From contig JAWOIE010000037.1 in assembly GCA_046484825.1 (NCBI GenBank), forward strand, positions 1-10,732: DNA of 10,732 nt, read 5' to 3'. Under the pieces are notes generated by a model. The model was not told the origin of the DNA, made no database searches, and saw only the letters and a program-made list of their open reading frames with translations. The stretch comes from CAJYAN01 sp046484825. GTDB taxonomy: Bacteria > Pseudomonadota > Gammaproteobacteria > UBA6429 > Thiohalophilaceae. Position numbers and translations under genes: made by a program. How positions within the stretch are numbered: position 1 is the first letter of the stretch; every line of letters begins with the position of its first letter. Positions 6,022 to 10,732 of this stretch are shown piece after piece.

Positions 6022-6429
6022 TTAGAGAATAATCCCCGCAACGACCCTTCGGCCTTCTCCCCGTAACAGATTATAGGTGCGACACGCCGCCTGGCTGGTC
6101 ATGACCTCGTAACCGATCTGGGCGCGGAGCAGGGCCGTCAGCAGGTTCACGTCGGGGAAGCGGTGGGTGGCGCCCGAGCCGAGCAGCACCAGCTCGGGGT
6201 CCAGGGCCAGAATGGCCTCCAGGTGACTGCTGTCCAGGGACTCGATGGCCTGCAGCGGCCAGTCCTGCAGGTGATCGGGGGCCAGGATAAAGCTGCTCGT
6301 GAGCGTCTGTTTCTGGGGTTTGGCGCGCTCATCCTCGGTCGCCGGAGTCATGCCGAGCAGTACCGTGATTTCGCCGGGCTGGTAGGAGATGACCGTGTAG
6401 CGGTCGCTGTTTTCCAGGTTGAATTTCAT
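6022..6429 (-). CDS. Mth938-like domain protein (DUF498, NDUFAF3-like family)
   Basis: This 135-residue cytoplasmic protein belongs to the Mth938/DUF498 family, whose mitochondrial member NDUFAF3 helps assemble respiratory complex I. The role of the bacterial form is not established. The recognisable blocks are SSFILAPDHLQDWP (45-58), ALDPELVLLGSGATHRFPD (75-93) and the C-terminal TSQAACRTYNLLRGEGRRVVAGII (111-134). Residues 24-43 (LLGMTPATEDERAKPQKQTL) look longer and more polar than the short loop I would expect between the first strand and SSFILAP. The ATG at 6429 gives the expected MKFNLE start. The gene converges on rpoS, and its TAA stop lies inside the TTAG target duplication of the MITE-like element. 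It is divergent from alaC, a neighbour I recall from other gammaproteobacteria. Confidence 0.9.
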   Translation of the reverse strand: MKFNLENSDRYTVISYQPGEITVLLGMTPATEDERAKPQKQTLTSSFILAPDHLQDWPLQAIESLDSSHLEAILALDPELVLLGSGATHRFPDVNLLTALLRAQIGYEVMTSQAACRTYNLLRGEGRRVVAGIIL

Positions 6430-6459
6430 GTTGGGGTTTCCGTAAAACTCGTTTCGTCA

Positions 6460-6487
6460 TTGACAGTTAGCGGGCCTAGCCGTTAAT
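6460..6487 (+). promoter_or_regulatory. Candidate sigma70 promoter for alaC-alaA-hom
   Basis: A perfect consensus -35 (TTGACA, 6460-6465) is followed after 16 bp by GTTAAT (6482-6487), which matches the -10 consensus at its last four positions. A start near 6494 would leave a leader of about 70 nt before the alaC TTG. It points away from the Mth938-like gene. This is the best promoter-like pair I found by eye in the window. Confidence 0.5.
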
Positions 6488-6506
6488 GTTAGCAGCTTTG
6501 CGGCCT

Positions 6507-6538
6507 GGCGGTGCGCCCGTTGGAACAACCGATTTTTT
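6507..6538 (+). other. Two small hairpins and a T6 run in the alaC leader
   Basis: GGCG-GTG-CGCC (6507-6517) and GTTG-GAA-CAAC (6519-6529) are followed by CGA and six T (6533-6538), 24 bp before the alaC start. This looks like a weak intrinsic terminator or attenuator. The stem next to the T run is only 4 bp, and no leader peptide or alternative antiterminator is evident, so it may be chance. Confidence 0.25.
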
Positions 6539-6562
6539 CACACTTTCTCAGGGTTTACGCGC

Positions 6563-7750
6563 TTGATCGACGACTTTCCTAGAATCAAACGGCTCCCGCC
6601 CTACGTCTTCAATATCGTCAATGAGTTGAAAGCCGCCGCGCGGGCCCGGGGCGAGGATATTATCGATTTTGGCATGGGTAACCCCGACCAGCCGACGCCC
6701 CGGCACATTGTCGACAAGCTCATCGAGGCCGTGCAGCGGGGTGATACCCACCGCTATTCTGTCTCCAGGGGTATCCCGCGCCTGCGCCGGGCGATCTGCC
6801 AGTGGTACAAGAACCGTTTTGATGTCGACCTGGACCCGGAGTCCGAGGCCATTGTCACTATTGGTTCCAAAGAGGGTCTGGCACACCTGGCCATGGCCAC
6901 GGTGGGGCCGGGGGATGCGGTGCTGGTGCCCAATCCGGCATATCCCATCCACCCCTATGGTTTTATTATTGCCGGGGCGGATATCCGCCATGTGCCCCTG
7001 GTCGCCGGCGTCGATTTTTTCGAGGCCCTGGAAAAGGCGATCAAGGATTCCTGGCCCAAGCCGAAAATGCTGATCCTGAATTTCCCCGGGAATCCGACCG
7101 CACAGTGTGTCGAGCTGGAGTTTTTTGAAAAGGTCATCGCCATCGCCCGGGAGCATCAGATCTGGGTGGTACAGGATATTGCCTATGCCGACCTGGTGTT
7201 TGATGGCTACAGGGCGCCGTCGATTTTGCAGGTGGCGGGGGCCAAGGAGGTGGCGGTGGAGTTTTATTCGCTGTCCAAGAGTTACAATATGCCGGGCTGG
7301 CGCGTCGGTTTTATGTGCGGCAACGCGCAACTGGTCGCGGCGCTGGCACGGATGAAGTCCTATCTGGACTACGGCACCTTTACGCCCATCCAGATCGCGG
7401 CCATTGCCGCCCTGGAAGGTCCGCAGGACTGTGTCGCGGAGATTTGCGAGCGTTACCGCAAGCGGCGTGATGTCCTGTGTGATGGTTTAAACAGCCTGGG
7501 CTGGGCGGTGGAAAAACCCCGCGCCACCATGTTTGTCTGGGCGCCGATCCCGGAGGCGTATCGCGCCCTGGGTTCACTGGAATTTTCCAAGCTGTTGCTC
7601 AAAGAGGCCCGGGTGGCGGTGTCGCCGGGCATCGGTTTTGGTGACTATGGTGATGACCATGTGCGCTTTGGTTTGATCGAAAACGAACACCGCACCCGGC
7701 AGGCGGTGCGCGGGATACGGGACCTGTTCAAGAAAGATGGTTTGATGTAA
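6563..7750 (+). CDS. alaC: Alanine transaminase AlaC (glutamate-pyruvate aminotransferase)
   Basis: AlaC is a cytoplasmic PLP enzyme of fold type I that moves the amino group of glutamate to pyruvate to make alanine. The 395-residue protein aligns without large gaps to what I recall of E. coli AlaC (YfdZ). Matching blocks include RLPPYVFNI (10-18), RGEDIIDFGMGNPD (29-42), IVTIGSKEGLAHL (97-109), VPNPAYPIH (122-130), FPGNPTAQCVELEFFEKV (174-191) and VSPGIGFGDYGDDHVRFGLIEN (353-374). The PLP lysine is K239 in SLSKSYNMPGWRVGFM. D205 and Y208 (VVQDIAYAD) contact the cofactor ring in this fold, N177 is in GNPT, and R368 should bind the substrate carboxylate. The start is a TTG with AGGG upstream; it gives MIDDFPRIKRLPPYVFN, in register with homologues. 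The stop overlaps the next ATG by one base (TAATG). Confidence 0.93.
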   Translation: MIDDFPRIKRLPPYVFNIVNELKAAARARGEDIIDFGMGNPDQPTPRHIVDKLIEAVQRGDTHRYSVSRGIPRLRRAICQWYKNRFDVDLDPESEAIVTIGSKEGLAHLAMATVGPGDAVLVPNPAYPIHPYGFIIAGADIRHVPLVAGVDFFEALEKAIKDSWPKPKMLILNFPGNPTAQCVELEFFEKVIAIAREHQIWVVQDIAYADLVFDGYRAPSILQVAGAKEVAVEFYSLSKSYNMPGWRVGFMCGNAQLVAALARMKSYLDYGTFTPIQIAAIAALEGPQDCVAEICERYRKRRDVLCDGLNSLGWAVEKPRATMFVWAPIPEAYRALGSLEFSKLLLKEARVAVSPGIGFGDYGDDHVRFGLIENEHRTRQAVRGIRDLFKKDGLM

Positions 7751-8973
7751 TGAAGACGATTCAGAAATCCGACAAGCTGGCCAATGTGTGCTACGACATC
7801 CGTGGCCCGGTGCTGGCGCGCGCGCGGCAAATGGAAGAGGAAGGCCAGCGCATCATCAAACTCAATATTGGCAACCTGGCGGCCTTTGGTTTCGATGCGC
7901 CGGAGGAGATCCAGCAGGATGTCATTTATAACCTGCCCAATGCCTCGGGCTACTGCGATTCCAAGGGCCTGTTTGCCGCGCGCAAGGCGGTGATGCACTA
8001 CTGTCAGGCCAAACACATTGCCGGTGTGGAGCTGGAAGACATATATATAGGTAACGGCGCCTCCGAATTGATTGTGCTGGCCATGCACGGCCTGCTGAAT
8101 AACGGCGACGAGGTGCTGGTGCCGGCGCCCGATTATCCCCTGTGGACCGCGGCGGTGAGTCTCGGTGGGGGCAAGGCGCGACACTACCTCTGTGATGAGG
8201 CCAATGGCTGGCTGCCGGACCTTGATGATATCCGCTCCAAGATCAACGAGCGCACGCGTGCGATCGTGGTGATCAATCCCAACAATCCCACCGGTGCCCT
8301 GTATCCCGACGACCTGTTAAAAGAGATTGTCGAGCTGGCCCGGCAGCATCAACTCATTATTTATTCCGATGAGATCTACGACAAGGTACTCTATGACGGC
8401 GCGGAACACACTGCCATGGCTTCCCTCGCCGAGGATGTGCTGTTCGTCACCTTCAATGGCCTGTCGAAAAATTATCGCGCCTGCGGCTATCGCGCTGGCT
8501 GGATGGTGGTCTCCGGTGAAAAGGAACACGCCCTCGACTACCTCGATGGTCTGAACATTCTCGCCTCCATGCGCCTGTGCTCCAACGTGCCGGGGCAGTA
8601 CGCCATCCAGACGGCCCTGGGCGGTTATCAGAGCATCAATGACCTGGTGGCGGAGGGCGGACGCCTGCGTCGGCAGCGTGACATGGCCTATGACATGCTC
8701 ACCGCCATGCCGGGGGTGACCTGTGTCAAGCCCAGCGCCGCCCTGTATTTATTCCCACGCCTCGATCCAAAGCTGTATCCTATCCACAACGATCAGGAGT
8801 TTGCCCTGCACCTGCTGGAGACGGAGAAGGTATTGGTGGTTCAGGGCAGTGGGTTTAACTGGCCGGCGACGGATCACTTCCGCGCGGTGTTTTTGCCCAA
8901 TGCGGATGATTTGCAGGATGCCATGGCCAGGATTGAACGCTTCCTGGCGCATTACCGTAAGCAGCATGCGTAG
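7750..8973 (+). CDS. alaA: Alanine transaminase AlaA (YfbQ family)
   Basis: AlaA is a second fold-type-I PLP glutamate-pyruvate aminotransferase, the main alanine-forming one in E. coli, where it is unlinked to alaC. The 407-residue protein matches what I recall of E. coli AlaA closely: SDKLANVCYDIRGPVL (7-22), YCDSKGLFAARKAVM (68-82), EDIYIGNGASELIV (96-109), VPAPDYPLWTAAVSLGGGKA (124-143), NPNNPTGA (176-183), SDEIYDKVLYD (206-216), ILASMRLCSNVPGQYAIQTALGGYQSI (270-296) and VQGSGFNWPATDHFR (364-378). The PLP lysine is K240 (NGLSKNYRACGYRAGW); D207, Y210, N179 and R378 are the expected cofactor and substrate contacts. One oddity is the N-terminal substrate loop, GNLAAFGFDAP (41-51), where E. 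coli has GNPAPFGFDAP. Translation should be coupled to alaC through the TAATG overlap. Confidence 0.93.
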   Translation: MKTIQKSDKLANVCYDIRGPVLARARQMEEEGQRIIKLNIGNLAAFGFDAPEEIQQDVIYNLPNASGYCDSKGLFAARKAVMHYCQAKHIAGVELEDIYIGNGASELIVLAMHGLLNNGDEVLVPAPDYPLWTAAVSLGGGKARHYLCDEANGWLPDLDDIRSKINERTRAIVVINPNNPTGALYPDDLLKEIVELARQHQLIIYSDEIYDKVLYDGAEHTAMASLAEDVLFVTFNGLSKNYRACGYRAGWMVVSGEKEHALDYLDGLNILASMRLCSNVPGQYAIQTALGGYQSINDLVAEGGRLRRQRDMAYDMLTAMPGVTCVKPSAALYLFPRLDPKLYPIHNDQEFALHLLETEKVLVVQGSGFNWPATDHFRAVFLPNADDLQDAMARIERFLAHYRKQHA

Positions 8974-9023
8974 ACACTCGAAATTCAAGCACCGTTAAAG
9001 CACAGCAAAGAGAAACAATAACC

Positions 9024-10340
9024 ATGAAACCAGTGAATGTGGGTCTGTTAGGATTGGGTACCGTCGGTGGCGGTACCGTCAATGTCTTGAAACGTAACGC
9101 TGAAGAGATCGCGCGGCGTGCCGGCCGCGGTATCCAGGTGACCCATGCGGCGGCGCGCGATCTGTCGCGCCCGCGTATTTGCGATACCACCGGCATTCAG
9201 CTGACCACCGATCCCATGGCCGTGGTCAATGACCCTGACGTCGAGATCATTGTCGAGCTCATCGGCGGCGATGGCCTGGCCAAGGAGCTGGTGGAAAAGG
9301 CCATTGCCAATGGCAAGCATGTAGTCACCGCCAACAAGGCCTTGATCGCCAAGCACGGTAACGAAATTTTTCAGGCCGCCCAGGCCAGGGGCGTCATGGT
9401 TGCCTTTGAGGCGGCGGTGGCCGGTGGCATTCCGATCATCAAGGCCATTCGCGAAGGCCTGGCCGGCAACGAGATCCAGTGGCTGGCCGGTATTATTAAT
9501 GGCACCGGCAACTTTATTCTTACCGAGATGAAGGACAAGGGCCGTGACTTTGCCGATGTCCTGCAAGAGGCGCAGGAACTCGGTTATGCCGAGGCCGATC
9601 CCACCTTTGATGTTGAAGGTATTGATGCGGCGCACAAGTTGACCATCCTGGCCTCCATTGCCTTTGGCATTCCTTTGCAGTTTGACGCCGCCTATACCGA
9701 GGGCATTACCCGCATCACCGCGGAAGACGTGAATTACGCCGAGACCTTGGGCTATCGTATCAAACACCTGGGGATCAGCCGGCGCACCGACAAGGGTATT
9801 GAACTGCGTGTGCACCCTACCTTGATCCCCGAGCGGCGTCTGATCGCCAATGTCGATGGCGTCATGAACGCGGTGCTGGTCATGGGTGATGCGGTAGGCC
9901 CCACCCTCTACTATGGTGCGGGCGCCGGTGCCGAACCGACGGCCTCGGCCGTGGTCGCCGACCTGGTCGATGTGGTGCGCGCCCTGACCTCGGACCCGGA
10001 AAATCGCGTACCGCACCTGGCCTTTCAGGCCGACGCGCTTTCGGACCTGCCGGTACTGTCCATGGACGAAGTGGAGACCGCTTATTATCTGCGTATGCAG
10101 GTGGACGACAAGCCGGGGGTCATGGCCGAGGTTGCCAGCATTCTTGGCAAAGAGGGCATCAGTATCGAAGCCCTGTTGCAAAAGGAACCCGTGGGGAATT
10201 CGACCGATGTGCCGGTGATCATGCTGACCCATCGTGTGCTGGAGGCCCGGATGAATCAGGCCATTGCCCGTATCGAGGCCTTGCCGAGTATTCGCGGCAA
10301 GGTGACCCGCATTCGCATGGAAACCCTGGGCACAAACTAG
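9024..10340 (+). CDS. hom: Homoserine dehydrogenase, monofunctional with C-terminal ACT domain
   Basis: Hom reduces aspartate-4-semialdehyde to homoserine with NAD(P)H, the branch point to threonine/isoleucine and methionine. The 438-residue protein has the nucleotide-binding GLGTVGGGT (10-18), VTANKALIAKHG (101-112) with catalytic-site K105, the dimer/substrate segment EAAVAGGIPIIKAIREGLAGN (129-149), GIINGTGNFILTEM (156-169) and YAEADPTFDVEGIDAAHKL (188-206) with K205. An ACT domain at about 354-430 (YYLRMQVDDKPGVMAEVASILGKEGISIE) is the usual site for threonine feedback inhibition. There is no fused aspartokinase, unlike enterobacterial ThrA and MetL. A gap of 50 bp separates it from alaA. 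The gap has no terminator and no thr-type leader peptide, so read-through from alaC-alaA is likely. The Shine-Dalgarno sequence is poor. Confidence 0.97.
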   Translation: MKPVNVGLLGLGTVGGGTVNVLKRNAEEIARRAGRGIQVTHAAARDLSRPRICDTTGIQLTTDPMAVVNDPDVEIIVELIGGDGLAKELVEKAIANGKHVVTANKALIAKHGNEIFQAAQARGVMVAFEAAVAGGIPIIKAIREGLAGNEIQWLAGIINGTGNFILTEMKDKGRDFADVLQEAQELGYAEADPTFDVEGIDAAHKLTILASIAFGIPLQFDAAYTEGITRITAEDVNYAETLGYRIKHLGISRRTDKGIELRVHPTLIPERRLIANVDGVMNAVLVMGDAVGPTLYYGAGAGAEPTASAVVADLVDVVRALTSDPENRVPHLAFQADALSDLPVLSMDEVETAYYLRMQVDDKPGVMAEVASILGKEGISIEALLQKEPVGNSTDVPVIMLTHRVLEARMNQAIARIEALPSIRGKVTRIRMETLGTN

Positions 10341-10362
10341 GATGCGGATTTAATTTTATTAA

Positions 10363-10463
10363 TTATCGCAAAGCAAAGACGCAGAGTACGCAAAGGGTTT
10401 AAATAGTTTGAACACACGTCTTTTTATATTTTCTCCTTTGCGTACTTAGCGCCTTTGCGGTAA
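10363..10463. repeat. Palindromic GCAAAG-type intergenic repeat, copy 2 (101 bp)
   Basis: This is a second member of the family seen after rpoS. CGCAAAG (10367-10373) pairs exactly with CTTTGCG (10453-10459), and TACGCAAAGG (10387-10396) pairs exactly with CCTTTGCGTA (10435-10444), around an AT-rich centre of 38 bp. The arms share GCAAAG, CTAAG and ACGCAGAG words with copy 1, but the order and spacing have diverged. It begins 22 bp after the hom stop and ends 23 bp before the thrC ATG, so it occupies most of the gap between two genes normally co-transcribed. Confidence 0.72.
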
Positions 10464-10486
10464 ACAATCTTTCAGGAGTAATCGCT

Positions 10487-10732
10487 ATGCCTTTTCGACC
10501 CCGTTATACCGGTCTTATCGACAAGTACCGTGACCGTCTTCCGGTGCATGATGATACCCGCATTATCAGTCTCGGCGAAGGCAACACGCCGCTGATTCGC
10601 CTGCACAATATTCCCAACGCCCTGGGCAAGGACGTTGATATCTACGTGAAGTACGAGGGTCTGAACCCGACCGGTTCGTTTAAAGACCGCGGCATGTGCA
10701 TGGCCGTGACCAAGGCGGTGGAGGAGGGCAGC
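10487..10732 (+). CDS. thrC: Threonine synthase, N-terminal part
   Basis: Threonine synthase is a fold-type-II PLP enzyme that converts O-phosphohomoserine to threonine, two steps after Hom. The window holds the first 82 codons and no stop; the gene runs off the right edge. The start ATG has AGGAG 8 bp upstream. Residues 25-38 (RIISLGEGNTPLIR) and 54-70 (VKYEGLNPTGSFKDRGM) are diagnostic; K66 is the PLP lysine in NPTGSFKDRGM. The short lead before LGEGNTPL suggests the compact (about 350-residue) bacterial type, as opposed to the longer E. coli type, but the full length cannot be seen. It lies 146 bp after hom, with a palindromic repeat between. Confidence 0.93.
   Translation, partial: MPFRPRYTGLIDKYRDRLPVHDDTRIISLGEGNTPLIRLHNIPNALGKDVDIYVKYEGLNPTGSFKDRGMCMAVTKAVEEGS

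Noticed and set aside
5748..6041. 97-codon minus-strand frame across the repeats after rpoS, and a 73-codon plus-strand frame at 5845-6066
   Set aside because: Both are read entirely through the palindromic repeat and the hairpin MITE. Phrases such as NAKAQSAQRKS are translations of the GCAAAG repeat, not a protein.
6548..7330. 260-codon open frame on the minus strand inside alaC
   Set aside because: Antisense to a clear aminotransferase; low-complexity H/R/G-rich translation without family motifs.
9048..10232. 394-codon open frame on the minus strand inside hom
   Set aside because: It lies wholly antisense to a complete, motif-rich homoserine dehydrogenase. The translation has no recognisable domain, and long antisense frames are expected under GC-rich codon bias.
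1..10732. Defence island, prophage, toxin-antitoxin pair or biosynthetic cluster
   Set aside because: Every gene is accounted for by conserved housekeeping families, and no gap is large enough to hide another gene set.

Overview
The window is chromosomal DNA from a gammaproteobacterium outside the Enterobacterales. Two things point there: a surE-pcm-nlpD-rpoS stress cluster, and an Mth938-like gene divergent from an alaC-hom-thrC amino-acid block. G+C looks to be in the high fifties by eye. The species cannot be fixed from this sequence. Almost all coding capacity is housekeeping. The unusual material lies in the gaps between genes.

Layout. Positions 1-1076 (minus) hold the N-terminal 358 residues of a membrane sensor with a periplasmic Cache-type domain; its output domain lies off the left edge. 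Positions 1240-1803 (minus) encode a small Smr-domain protein whose stop codon coincides with the end of a 7-bp imperfect tandem repeat. From 1945 a tightly packed plus-strand operon runs surE, pcm, a DedA/YqaA-type membrane protein, nlpD and rpoS, with gaps or overlaps of only -4 to +26 bp. After rpoS comes a 276-bp convergent junction filled with structured DNA: a 102-bp palindromic repeat, then a 154-bp MITE-like element made of five back-to-back hairpins. The MITE is flanked by a 4-bp duplication (TTAG) and sits exactly on the stop codon of the facing gene. Positions 6022-6429 (minus) encode that Mth938-like protein. Divergent from it, a good sigma70-type promoter reads into alaC and alaA, two alanine transaminases overlapping by 1 bp, followed by hom (homoserine dehydrogenase) and the start of thrC (threonine synthase). 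A second copy of the roughly 100-bp palindromic repeat fills the hom-thrC gap.

How the genes fit together. The first operon couples damage-control enzymes (SurE nucleotidase, Pcm isoaspartyl repair), an envelope transporter-like protein and a divisome amidase activator (NlpD) with the general stress sigma factor RpoS. The second block combines alanine/glutamate transamination with the homoserine-to-threonine branch of the aspartate family.

I found no defence system, prophage, CRISPR array, RNA gene or evident novel gene system. The best candidates for new biology are the repeat elements at the rpoS 3' end, their copy in the hom-thrC gap, and the fused alaC-alaA arrangement.
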